Shown: positions 45,325 through 57,170 of the stretch, one piece after another | Position numbering within the stretch: the stretch's first letter is position 1 | Layout: each line of letters opens with the position of its first letter | Translations under genes and position numbers: made by a program | The notes under the pieces: model-generated | Told to the model about the DNA's origin: nothing | The model's input: only the letters and a program-made list of their open reading frames with translations | Databases searched by the model: none | Assembly: GCF_030272615.1 (NCBI RefSeq) | Contig: NW_026729184.1 | Span: 62,001-126,000 of the forward strand | Reading direction: 5' to 3' | From: Cryptomeria japonica | Taxonomy: Eukaryota > Streptophyta > Pinopsida > Cupressales > Cupressaceae | DNA length: 64,000 bases

Positions 45325-45469
45325 TTCTTGGCAACAATGCAGAAAAATGAGAGGGGGGGGAGTGACTCAGTTTTCTCAAAAACTTACTGCAACATTGGAA
45401 TACACAAGAGAATATTTTGACATCAATGACAACACATCATTCTAGTAAACTTCTCAGCAATATCCAACA
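45325..45469 (-). repeat. C2 5' LTR
   Basis: It matches the 3' LTR (CAACAATGCAG, CAAAAACTTACTGCAACA, TATTTTGACATCAATGAC). It contains a short version of the G-run module (ATGAGAGGGGGGGGAGTGACTCAG). The two LTRs differ at about 15-20 of 140 positions by eye, so the insertion is old. Confidence 0.88.
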
Positions 45470-47907
45470 TCTACTATAAGATTGATAATGAAAATACATC
45501 TTATTTTGCGAAGGGAAAATATCTCCAGCTTTCAATGGCTCCTTATAATAGAGGGAATTAACTCATGCATGAATTAGCTAAATAAAACATATGTATGCAT
45601 GCATAAAAGGATCAAATTCATCAATCACTTGAATAACATTCAAGCATAAGTATAATTTTCATATTAATTAACTCCAAAAGAAACTTATCTTGAACATGTA
45701 TTTAGTGCCAACTATCTTAAATGGTTTTAAAATGGTTGAAGTGTGAAATTAAAATATAAACTATATTATGATGATCAACATATACATCTTTTATTTGTTG
45801 ATAGTCACATGAACACTATTGTCACTCTATCTTTAGATATTTCTCCTACATTTCCTACTTTAGTTTCTATAGTGATAAATTATATTGATATCTATGATTT
45901 TACATATCTGCCTCAATTATCAATCTATTTTTGACATCTTCGATATAGTATTATTAGGTTCTCATCAGTTTAACTTTCATCATATATTCGTATCTCTTAT
46001 ACTTGAATCCTATATGATACCTAGTTCATCCTATTATCATTTTTTATTTTTTAGCATCGATTTGGAGACATTTGAGCATCATTTGAATAAATCATTATGA
46101 GCATCATCTAAATCTTTGGATCATATAAAATATTTAGAGACATACATTATTTTTCCAGCATATTCCTATTACAATGGGTAGCTATAGTGTACAGCTATAC
46201 GGTGATAGTTTTTACCAAGGGGAGAAATGTTGCTTCATGCTCATTATTCTCTCAAGCATCTAGTTTCAATAATATACCAAAACTACAAGAGGAAATATAA
46301 GAGGAAAATTTCATGTGGTTTCACTTCTCATCTTGGTTTTGGGAGGAAGAATTTTTTTATATCAAATTTTTGCTTCTCCCCTTTGGAGGGTCGCACAAGC
46401 CTTCTCTCTTTTCTCTCCTATTGGGAGAACATTTATTGCACATTAGGTTAGAAGTATTCCTTGAGGGATAATCATGGTTCCTCCTTCTATATTCTCTTTT
46501 CTTCATGTGTGTATTTAGTTTGTATTATTTTATTTTAGAGAGGAGTTTTATTTTTCATTAAATTAAATTCTTTACTTCATTTATGATAAATTTGCACATG
46601 GTACCTAATATGATCTATTAGTTGGGACCCATCATCATCATCTTTGTATGTACATTACTCCCTAAGTTGCACTTAAGGTTGGTGTATCAGTGTAATTAGT
46701 GACAATATCAAACTAGTTACCTTTTAGCTTACATAGGAGAGTCTTATGCACTGGTTAAGTCTTCATATAGGGACTTCTAATATTTGTGACTCACCTCATA
46801 TGGTTGAAAGACATGTAATCACCCTTTGAGACAACTATTTCATGTTCATATGACACATTTATAGCACATCTCATGCACATGATACATCATGGACACGTTT
46901 CCTACATTTATAGAGGTTGCTAAAATCCTTACTTATCTTCTCATATCACCCCTCTTCTATATATTTAATGGGATAGAAATTAATTGCTTACCTACTGGAT
47001 TCACACATATTGTATGAATATAATGCATTTTTTCACTTATTTGAAACCTAATGTATAAGGCTTATCATGATTTTACAGGAGAGTCAAATATTTAACTCCA
47101 AAATTGTATGCACCTTAGCAACAATATGCTTTGTGATACCAAGTGCATGATGGAGGTTTTCTAAGTCATCAAGAGGGTATTAATAATGACAAAGGTTGTA
47201 TGCTTCCTTTATAAGTATAGAGAAAATAACCATCTTGTGTGAAAGTGTACAAATTTTTTAACTTGTAGAAATTCCAATATAGCTCACAAAGGAAATAATT
47301 TTTTAGAAAAAAATGCAGTTGAAGAGTCATAGGAGAAAGCTATACAAATTATACAATAGGAAAGACAAAGGAAAATAAGTTGCACAAGTAGGTAGCAATG
47401 TTCATGTTCTTACCCCTTAAACCATATAATAACATTGAAAGTATAATAATTTCAAGATAATAACTTCATTTCAATATTTCATTGAATCCAAAGAAAATCA
47501 CAATATTAATATAGAATATAAGATCAAATAGTCAAACATTCGCATGAAAGTCGAGAGAAAAGAAAAAAATATCTCAAATGACTCTTTAATTATGGTTTGA
47601 GACTATAAGCTTACTAAAATAATCTTAAATGGCCATCTTTTTGCAATCTGTTCATAAAATAAGAAATATGAATATTGTTAAAAAAAAATGAGAGCATTAC
47701 CATGCAATCCCCTCCTCCAAACCCAATACCCAATTCCATAGAAAAAAATTAAAAAAACAAAAACAAAATTTCATTAACATTGTCCCTCTTTTGATCAATA
47801 CGAACTAATATGAAAATCTTGATTTGGAAAACATATTCACAAACTCGTGTAAAGTGTCATATTCAATGTATTCACTAATTCCTTTTCTATTTAACTACAA
47901 TCCAACA
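45470..47907. repeat. Repeat R, copy 2, right part
   Basis: It resumes at TCTACTATAAGATT, matching 7666 onward, and follows R copy 1 to 9118 (46912) and then 11425-12485. It lacks the 2.3-kb insertion of copy 1. No conserved open frame. Confidence 0.8.
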
Positions 47908-49215
47908 ATACTAAGGCTATTACAAATGTAAAGTGTCAATGTTATAGACTGTGATGGGAGTTAAGTAGATATAACCAGCCTACACCAGCTCTAGTATGGT
48001 GGGGTGGTTGCTAAAAATATGATCTCGCCATTAATCTTTAAAATTGATTTTCTTTAAAAGGAAGGTTTCACCTAACAATAGACATTCTCCCTTTCAAACT
48101 TGTAGTCTCTCAAATGAACATAACAAAAGAAAAACTTAGAACTCAAACTTTAAGATAATCCAAAGCAATCATTACCTTCTCTTTTCAACTAATCCTAAGG
48201 TTAGGTATTATATTAGAGTTATCTATCATGTTTACTTATTTTTTAATAATATTTTACCATTTACATCCATAGTCTACTCAAATGCTACATCAAAACATAT
48301 ATAAATCAAGTCAATATAAAAACATAAAATATGACCAACTCATAACTAACTTTTAACATAAAATAAACTTATTGTTCCAGTCTTATTTTAATATAATTCT
48401 TTTTTAAATATAAAATTTTCATAATATTTAAATAATAAGTCAATTTAATAATACAGCTTTCTTGAATATTAGTTTATTACATAGGAGAAAAATGACTAGT
48501 ATTAAAGGACAAAACTCGTCATGTTTGGTGAATGGGGCCTTACAAATCAATATATAACATATTCGAATTTGAATGAGTTAAAAACTGATGTAAAGTCATT
48601 GTAAGCTGATCAAGGCCGGCCTTCATATTTAATGGCTAATCTATTAAAAGTCTTGGTCAATGCCGTCTGAAATTGAAGAGGGCCAAGCTCAGATGAAGTG
48701 GAAAGCTTTATATTCATTTCATAATTGTTTCTGAGTTCAGCACAGATCAAAATGAACATGTCTTGTTTCTATCTGTAGTCAGAGCTTTAGAATGCCTGTA
48801 TTAAAGTCTTAGTCAATGTCGGCTAATGATATTTAGACTTCTGACCATTTCAGCTTGCAGTCAAAACAGAGATTTGGAAATCTTTTCCTTAGTTTGTGTT
48901 TATGAGATCAAAGATTGGCTTTAGTTTATGAGATCAAAAATTGGCTTTAGTTTGTGTTTTTCTTTCTACCCTCATCACATCCCATCAAGATGATAACCCG
49001 TTTTTCTAGAAGAAAAGGGCGTTCATGGAGATTAGATTTCAATGGCATGCGCAGGAGGACAATGACAATCTGATTTAGAATGGATATTACAAAACTTTTG
49101 GTGTTAAACAATATAATAAATTAATAAAAAGCTAAAAAACTATAGTAATTCATAGCTGTGAAATTTAAGCGTAAATAATTCTAATGTAATAATGAAATTT
49201 ATATAATTGTGTTAA
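47908..49215. repeat. R-B junction module and repeat B, copy 3
   Basis: 47908-48372 matches 17513-17984; 48373-49215 matches repeat B copy 1 (13237-14215), with internal deletions near 48790 and 48840. A 28-bp tandem repeat (TATGAGATCAAAAATTGGC) lies at 48901-48956. As R and B are joined here without a break, this is the best guide to the ancestral order. Confidence 0.75.
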
Positions 49216-50830
49216 TTTTAATTTAGTTTTTTATTTATTTTGTAATAATGGATTAAAGTAATAACATATTAGTTTGTGTGAAGTTGGATTTATTCCTTTT
49301 TTTTATCTATCCAATTTCTATTCATGCACATACATTTATTGATGCTTTGAACATCTATTTTTGCATATCTTCTCATACCTACTACATTTATTGCATTGCC
49401 TATAATCAGACATTATTTCTTATATTAATTTCACTACTTTGTTGTCTTATGTCTTTCCTATGGTTGTGTGAGTGATCCAATGTGCATTCAAGTCATGAAT
49501 TTTGAAAATCTAGATTCAAAGTTGATCAACTCTTGCCTATTTCACTACCTTTTGTGAGCATACCAAATGCACGGTTGCATGATTTATTATTGTGTATTAT
49601 ATTTGAAGGTGTTCGATTAAATTCATTTCACTTCTTATTTCCAAGAATACCTTTTCATCTAAGATCATTTGTGAAATCCAAGAGCAATTTTTAGAACACT
49701 TTAATTTGATGCACTAAAAATTAAAATTTACTCTGGTATAAATGATTACTTACTATGTAATAATCTTTGCATGAAAATAAAACTACTCATTTCCATGGGT
49801 TAACTTAGGAGAACATCTACCCTATCAATCTAGAAAAACTCTAAATGTATTACAAATACTACTAGTCCTTAGCTTGAAGAGTAAGCATTGGCAAAACCAA
49901 TGAAACAAGAAGTTAAATAGTACATCTAGATAAGAATAAAAATTATATAGTAGAGGATATAATCATGCACACGAAAATGATCTAGAAGTGTGGACTCAAT
50001 ATATACAAAGATGTGGATCTTATGTTGAATCTAAGGAAAAACCCAAAAGCAAAGAATTCACTTCTGATCCCAAGAACATCAAACTTTGATGCCACCTCAA
50101 TTTCATCCTTCTTCGTCAAGTTTAGATCAAAGTACATCTATCCATCATATTTAGTCTCCTATCATACCATACATATCATTTCAATTATCACATTTATAAC
50201 TAATATCATAAATAATCCAAGTTTATTCATGCCCATGTGTGGGTAGTTTATTTTATTAGCTTAAATTAATCTCAAGAAAAAAAAAAATTTCCTGAACATC
50301 TTTGGTAATCTCATCTAATCTTAAATTATCTAGTTTCTCCTAGGGAACTTATTAGATCACTATTGGGGCTTTCAAACATATGCTATTTTAAATTTACATA
50401 TTACTTCTAGATCCAATCTCCTTTCATCCTTGTTTTTTGAACTCCCTAAAATAACTTTTACTTGTTACTAGATGAGATTTAAAAATTTATTTGAAAGTAT
50501 TTGTCTAATTTTGAGACTTTTTTAAAACAATAAGATTGATCAATATTATTTGTAATGATTATGAATCTTTTCAAGTGAACAACTAATGTAATTCATAGGG
50601 ACTTTTCAAATATAATTTAGTAATAAGTATAATATTGTGAAACAAGGTGACAAAATCTTTTGATATGAAATTAATCTAAAGTTATTGCAAATATGAATCC
50701 AAAGATTAACCCTTAAAGAGTGTGATTGCAAAATCAAGAATAGAAAGAGAAAACCATAACATATATAACACTAGATATACGTGGAGTAACCATTCCAAGA
50801 AAAAATTCCACCATAGTAAGATGTGTTGAT
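49216..50830. other. Stretch without recognised gene
   Basis: AT-rich, with short hydrophobic frames only. It may include the start of the C6 LTR at its right end. Confidence 0.45.
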
Positions 50831-51381
50831 TGTATACAATTTTTTTCAGACTAGTTAATCCTTTTGCATGAACCTGTTTGACGTATTTTGGTTAGGGTAT
50901 GTGTCTTAAGGCTGACTAATGTGGTGTCAAAAAATTCCTCCCTATGTCACCTTGTAGTTGATGTAAATGATGTTTTGAAGACTTGTAGATGACATAAAAG
51001 GTATATCAAATCAATTAAAATGTGTGTAATGATAAGAGATGTATGTGCGCTTTAATGTCTTTGTTAGCAAAGTGCGGTAAGCTTCCTTTGGTATGGTCGT
51101 AAAGCTTTAGAAAGTGTATACTTCCTTATAGGCTCATCCCATAGAAACCCATTGTAATATTGTTATCCCTTGTGAGTATAGATTAGAATAATAGCTTCAA
51201 GAATCTTTTCTCACCATTCTCTTATAAGGGTATCCATGTAAATCTGGTGTTATGGTTGTGTTGCTGATTTCTATATGTCCTTGTTTATTTGATCCAAAAT
51301 ATATAAATTATTAGAAAAAAAAAAATTCGTTAAGATTGATTTACCGTTTACCGCCTCTTAATCTTTGGCTTTTTAAACAAT

Positions 51382-51392
51382 TGGTATCAAGG
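51382..51392 (+). other. C6 primer-binding site, diverged
   Basis: TGGTATCAAGG, compared with TGGTATCAGAGC for the other copia elements here. Two bases inside the LTR end. Confidence 0.6.
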
Positions 51393-51486
51393 AAATCTAA
51401 CAACTAACATGTATCTCATGCACTTGAACACATGGAAACTGAAGCAATTCTTAATGACTAAATTTTTCAAAAGATAATCTAGACAT

Positions 51487-52020
51487 GATGAAATTCAATC
51501 CGTATGACATAATGAACTTCAATCCAGATAATTGTGAAGTTAATTATGAAGGAGAACTCAATTCTTCTCTTGAAGATATGGATAGTACAAGGAGAGAATG
51601 AACAAAGTATAAGAACAAACTCAAAAAGGTAGAAGATGTAATTGTTAATCTTAAAGTCCAAGTTGAGGAAGGAGAGAAAATTGAAGACTCTCTAAGCAAT
51701 AATTTATATGACAAATTAGCTAAATGCTCAAATCCTGAGAAAGAATTTGTCTCTCTGAGAAAAGAATTCGAGAAATCTAAACAACAAATAGACAAAAACC
51801 TAAAACTCAAAAACAACACTAACACCAACATTCTTGATGGAATAATCAATAATCACAAACAAAAAATGTGGTATTGGATTTGAAAGGATCAAAGCTTAAA
51901 ATCAAATACTTCTAAAGCCAAATCTGAGATAAAGAAGAATGAAGTTTGTTTCGAGGAATCCATGATTACGAAAAATAACAAGTGGAAGTTGAAGAATGAT
52001 CAAACAAACGTTAGAAACTA
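51487..52020 (+). pseudogene. C6 gag-associated coiled-coil region
   Basis: Plus strand, two stops: KLKKVEDVIVNLKVQVEEGEKIEDS, FVSLRKEFEKSKQQIDKNLK, NTNILDGIINNHK. Plant copia elements carry just such a Lys/Glu-rich coiled coil (LKxQLEEAxxxEE...SLRKELEKS...LDxII) after the UBN2 gag domain and before the zinc knuckle. The zinc knuckle is not seen. It would have mediated gag multimer contacts. Confidence 0.6.
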
Positions 52021-52060
52021 GACGAAAGGCTTCAATTTTTTTCCTAAACAGTATCTTTGT

Positions 52061-52961
52061 CTAGGGGTATGTTGACTTTTTACCAGATATGTATCATATT
52101 GATATGTGAATTGGAATGCAATGATTCTGGAAGACTGTTATCAGATATGTTTCATATTGATTTGATGTATATTGTTGTGAGAATCATCTATCTCTGCGTT
52201 CAGGGATAACACAGTTATAGGACAATGCAAAGGTGATGCATTCCTTGACTTTCTAGTACTGTAAGGATGTTTTGGATCATTTAATTATGTTCTTGGCACG
52301 TTATTTTTTTTTGTGGTGGTCCGCATATCTTAATTTTTGGTTTGGATTAAATTTTATGATAAAACGGATTGGTATGAGCTGACTTATGCTTTTGGTCTGA
52401 GTGGTTCCATGTAGAACCTTGTTTGGGATATTTGGAAGGTGTGCCGATATGGTGTGAATATTCACGAGTTTTCTTTTTCCTTTTGCATGTGTTTTATAAG
52501 ATTGTTTTTGGGTTGATGATGCATATAAACTCTACATTTCTAAGCCAACCTAATAGAGGATATTGAAGATCTAGATGATATATAAAAGACAAATTAATTG
52601 AGTTATGACATGAATGGAAAATGGATGTGATGTGTAACTGATATTGATATGAAATAATGATACAAGTTTAAGGATTAAGGTGATATGAGAAGCCAATGTG
52701 AGGTGATACAAAGGTCCAAATATGGTATAGTGCAGTATAGTGCAGAAATGAAAGTTGGATCAAATGAGTATTAAGTTGTGAATTGGTATCTATATATTGG
52801 TAGATAGTATTCTATTACAATTCAATCTCTTATTTTATCTAGACAAATATTTTGTATCTTGCCTTAAAGAAGTGATCTTCATCTATAGAAGTATTTTGTA
52901 CCTTTCCTTAAGGTTGTGCACCTTAGCCTGCAAGTCTGGAGCAGTACGCGTTAGAATGGGC
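52061..52961. other. Stretch without recognised gene
   Basis: It contains repeated short motifs (CAGATATG(T)TTCATATTGAT at 52063 and 52142; TATTTTGTA(T/C)CTT at 52849 and 52892). Nothing coding. Confidence 0.45.
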
Positions 52962-53988
52962 TGATACCAGGAGTAAACAAAGAGGGGAGGGTGAATCAGT
53001 TTACTAATAGTAACAACAATCAATTTAATTATAAACCTTAAACTGGAGTACATCTTAATGAAGGATATAGCATGAAAGCACAACACACATAACACCAATA
53101 TTTCAGTGTGGGAAACCCAGAAAGGGAAAAACCACGATGAGAAACCCTACCCACAATCAGATGAATACTCTGTAGTAGTATTGCGAATGATTACAAAAGA
53201 GTGAGCACATGCAGAAAGGCCAACAGCCTAGAGCGTACTGCTCATCACAAAGGGAAGTCTCACCGACTTACAAAATCATCAGACTACAATCCAGAATACA
53301 ATGAACTATGAAAGTAGCATCTACAAATGCCTGATATAGTTCCAGTTAAGTACTGGGGTCTTCCTTGCAAGAAAACCTTCCTTAAACCTTCTTTGAATGG
53401 TATGACCCTATTGACAAGGTCGGCTAAACCCATAAACCCAAAAATTATAAGATTATATCACATGATATCACCAGACCAATATTATGATTTACAATAGATA
53501 GCATGGACCTAAATCAAATAACTAAACAATTAAATCTGCTAGGAACTCCGCCAAGACCAAAATCCAACATGCTTCACTTTTTGGTAGAAACCCTCAGTGA
53601 AAGTTTAACCGGATCCAAATAGGACCACCTTAATAGCACACCATCCAATGCAAAGTCATCAAACACTTGGGATATGATCAAGAAGCACCAAAAGCATGAT
53701 AGAGACCGAATCCATAAGTTGAACCGGAATTCCATGGATGAAGTCACCAAATAATGCATACTGGTAAAGCCAAAAGCAAGTTGGTAGCCAGTAGATACCA
53801 AAAGTGATGACCAAATCATGAAACCACTAGAATAAGCATCCAAAACTGATTCCAGAGATCTGATCATACCAGATTGAAAACATAGCCAAAGCCAAGACGG
53901 TCACTAAGACTAACTAGGATAATCTCCAACCGGGATACAATGTTGACATCAATGACAACACTTAACCATATCAAGCATTTTTCCAACA
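52962..53988 (-). repeat. C4 3' LTR
   Basis: TGATACCAGGAG ... TTTTTCCAACA on the plus strand, followed by ATATGCCCCTTTGG (PPT on the minus strand). It holds the GAGGGGAGGGTGAATCAG module (52982), GGGAAAAACCACGATGAGAAA (53124) and GCAGAAAGGCCAACAGCCTAG (53211), shared with C1, C3 and C5. Confidence 0.75.
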
Positions 53989-54317
53989 ATATGCCCCTTT
54001 GGAATTGATGGCAACACTGTATGTGAAACACATCCAAGTGCCAAGGCCAAGGAATGCCAACAAACTCCAAAACCCTGAACAAGAATACCTCACCCCAAAA
54101 GATCTGATAGTTTTTCACATGGATACCTCTCCCCCTTTGATATCAATGAGAAAGGATGGATAACAAACCACAAATACTGAACCAAATAGCTACCTACTCC
54201 CCCTGAGTAGTAGCACCAAATCCATCAGCCCAGATCATAAAAGTATGTGTGATAAGCTCATTGGATTGATGCATCCCTGCATCTCTAAGTCTCTTTCAGA
54301 GAGCTAGTAACCCCCTA

Positions 54318-55076
54318 CTAATTTTTGAGATATTCAAAAGTGTCTTTAGGTAATGGTTTAGTTAGAATATCTACAATATGTTCCTTAGTAGACACATAAA
54401 CCAATCTGACTTCCTTTTCTTCAACCTTTTCCTTCAAGAAATTATACCTTATAGAAATGTGTTTTGATTTGGAATGAAATACCAGATTCTTTGACTCATC
54501 AATAGAAGCAGTAATATCATAGTGAATAACAATAGGCTCATTATAACTCACCCTTATATCCTTTAACATCTGTTTCATCCATAAAATCAGAGTACAATTG
54601 GTAGTAGCTGCAACATATTTCGCTTCAGCAATAAATAATGAAGTGCATGATTGTTTCTTACTAAGCCATGAAACCAACTCATTCCCAAGAAAGAATGTAT
54701 CGCCAGTAGTACTCTTTTGGTCATCCACATCTCCTACCCAATTAGAATTTGTATATGCACATAATGTGAATTCATCATCCTTAGGATACCATAGCCCAAA
54801 GTCTGTTGTACCTACCAAATATCTGAATATTCTCTTGAGTATAGTAATATCATGAGTTTCTCTAGGATCGGATTGAAATCTAGAAGCAATACAAACAACA
54901 TTCATTATACTAGGTCTAGACTGAGTTAGATACTTCAAACCTCCAATCATTGATTTATATCTACCCGGATTCACTTTAGGTGATTCGTTGTCCTTTGACA
55001 GTTTGCAACCGGTTATCATAGGAGTACTGACAAGTTTAGAATTCTCAAGTCCAAACTTCTTAAGTAACTTGTTCAC
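54318..55076 (-). pseudogene. C4 RT end and RNase H
   Basis: 252 codons open. RT connection: MIGGLKYLTQSRPSIMNV, RIFRYLVGTTDFGLWYPKD. RNase H: CAYTNSNWVGDVDDQKST (the catalytic Asp of YTDxDW is Asn in both places), AEAKYVAAT (Glu to Lys in the AEAEY motif) and VDILTKPLPKD at the end. It is the best-preserved frame of C4, but the RNase H catalytic residues are lost. Confidence 0.88.
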
Positions 55077-55112
55077 ATATTTAGTTTAACAAATGAAAAT
55101 ACCTTTATCCGT

Positions 55113-55870
55113 CTAAGTAATCTGCAAACCTAAGAAAAAATTCACCTCACTAATCATAGACATTTCAAATTCATTCTTCATATCATTAGCCAAATTTATG
55201 CATAAACCTTCTTCTCCTCCAAAAATGATATCATCCACAAAGACTTCAATAATCAATATGTCATCATGCTCAATTTTATAATATAAATTAATGGTAGCAT
55301 TACCTTTACTAAAACCAAGTTTTGAAAGATACTTATCCAGTCTAGCATAACATGCTCTAGGGGCATGTTTTAGTCCATATAAAGCTTTCTTTAGCCTACA
55401 AACCATGTCCTTGTCTTCTGATAAATAAAATCCATCAGGTTGCTCAATATAAACTTTTTCTTCAAGATCTCCATTCAAAAATGCACATTTAACATCCATC
55501 TAATATACCTTGTAGTTCTTGTGTGCAGCATAAGCAATAAAAAGTCTTACAGCATGAATTCTAGCAACTGAAGCATAAGTTTCTACATAATCAATACCTT
55601 CTTCCTGAGAATAGCCTTTGCAAACCAATCTAGCCTTGTTCGATACCACTTTACCTTCCTCATTCAGTTTATTCCTGAAAAACCCATTTAGTTCCAATAA
55701 TGGTCTTGTCTTTAGGTCTAGGTACAAGTTCCCATGTCTTATTCTTTTCAATCTGATCTAATTCTTTTTCCATTGCTTTTATCCAATTTTCATCCTTACT
55801 TGCCTCAATAAAATATTATGGTTCAATTTGAGAAATTAAACATACCTCTTCAGCAGCTAACCTTCTGCTA
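55113..55870 (-). pseudogene. C4 reverse transcriptase
   Basis: N-terminal part 55751-55500 (KGYSQEEGIDYVETYASVARI), a stop at the boundary, then 55499-55113: [35 protein letters not shown] and the catalytic [12 protein letters not shown] further N-terminal remnant reaches about 55870 (MTSRRLAAEEV). The stop at the Y-Q-MDVK position is also present in C1 and C3. Confidence 0.85.
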
Positions 55871-55981
55871 GTCATTACACCTTTCCTTTTATCTCCAATG
55901 ATCTAATCTTCAGAATGATTTAGCTTAACATACCTAGGAATCTTTGAATTTTCTTGATTTGTTGACTCATTCTGATGTTCC

Positions 55982-56906
55982 TGTTGGAAACCAAAAACAC
56001 TGAGAGGGGGGGTGAATCAGTGTTATACCAGAATAGTAGATTTTAGCCTTAACAAAACAATCATGCACCAACCGATATACCAGTATAAATGAAATTGAAA
56101 TAAGTAAAGAAACCAATAAGCCAAACACATAAATGAGAACCATACCACACAAATTTATATGTGGAAAAACTCAATGAGGAAAAACCACGGTGGGATTTGT
56201 GACCCACAATATCAATCCACTAGCTATATGAAGAGATATTACAATATATGAGGGGCATGCACTTGCACTTGCAGTAAGGCTTACAGCCTAGAGCACACTA
56301 CTCAATCACAATAGGAGCCTCACTCACTACATAAAATTTTAGACAACAATCCAAAGAAGTGTGAACTGCTAAGATAGCATCCGCTATGCTAGAATATAGT
56401 TCCGGTATAAGCTTTGTTTGGTCCGATTGAAACCCTAAACCCCTTTACCGGAATAACCCTCATAATAAATTCCTCACATACATAATCTCTCTGAATAATT
56501 GTATTTGCATATCCATCACCATATTCCTATTCTTCATATTCAAAATGATCTAATCAATCTGCCCTATATACTCTATACAAATTTATGCCTTATGTCAGCT
56601 TACAAAGGTATATACAATATCATATTACATGTCGGCCAAATAACATAAATGAATAAACATTAAAACAAGTTGCCGATGTCAGATCCAAGATAAGTCGACC
56701 TCCAATACTGATAAACTTTACTATACCATGTTGACCTACATTGCCGGTGACCAAAGAAATCTTTCTAACCTACCGGTGCTGGTGTCGATGCCAATGCAAA
56801 ATCTGTGAAGTTTTTGTCGGTACACCATATGAAGTCAAACCCCAAAATCATGTTGCCATCAATGAAAACATAGTGAAACCAACCAATAGAGTGTCAATTG
56901 CCAACA
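55982..56906 (-). repeat. C5 3' LTR
   Basis: TGTTGGAAACCAAAAACACTG ... CAATTGCCAACA. It contains TGAGAGGGGGGGTGAATCAG (56000), GGAAAAACCACGGTGGG (56178) and TACAGCCTAGAGCACACTAC (56281). TG...CA ends and the adjacent PPT support the borders. Confidence 0.85.
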
Positions 56907-57170
56907 ATCTCCCCCTTTGGCATTGATGGCAACAATCATGTGAAAAATGGTCATAGTTTCATCTGTCGGTTTCATCTTGCCCTGCTCCCCCTGAGCTAGA
57001 TATGCAAAATACTCCATAACTCCAAAATTCCAAAAACTTTGTAACTCCCCCTAATGTATGCAACCCTTTTATCCTTTTTAAAATCTATACTACTCCCCCT
57101 TTGACATCAATACCCAAAAACAAATATGTCAAAGAATAAGAACTGTACAATGAATACCTCCAAAAATGTC

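Larger units (their letters stand above)
41241..45469 (-). mobile_element. C2: complete copia retrotransposon with short LTRs, minus strand
   Basis: Bounded by a 3' LTR (41241-41380) and a 5' LTR (45325-45469), about 140-145 bp each, short for plant copia. The PBS is at 45312-45323. The internal region holds gag, protease, integrase, RT and RNase H in copia order. TCTA flanks both sides (41237-41240 and 45470-45473), and the unoccupied site is seen at 7666-7669, so the borders are well supported. The coding region contains many stops, a lost protease active site and an integrase duplication. Confidence 0.93.
50831..52060 (+). mobile_element. C6: 5' part of a plus-strand copia element (LTR, PBS, gag remnant)
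   Basis: An LTR-like stretch ends TTTTTAAACA at 51379, followed by the PBS TGGTATCAAGG (51382-51392), which keeps the first eight bases of the initiator tRNA-Met complement. About 100 bp later a gag-linked coiled-coil region starts. No protease, integrase or RT follows; homology to copia ends near 52060. The left border of the LTR could not be set and 50831 is a guess. Confidence 0.5.
52962..55981 (-). mobile_element. C4: copia retrotransposon, minus strand, interrupted by C5
   Basis: 3' LTR at 52962-53988, polypurine tract at 53989-54000, RNase H and RT to about 55870, then cut at 55981 by the C5 LTR. The 5' half (gag, protease, integrase, 5' LTR) is not in the window. PPT-like motifs recur at about 54131 and 54196. 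Family relation to C1/C3 is clear at protein level but the LTRs differ. Confidence 0.88.

Noticed and set aside
53864-54118. Minus-strand open frame across the C4 LTR/PPT
   Set aside because: It spans the LTR border and has no domain; chance opening.
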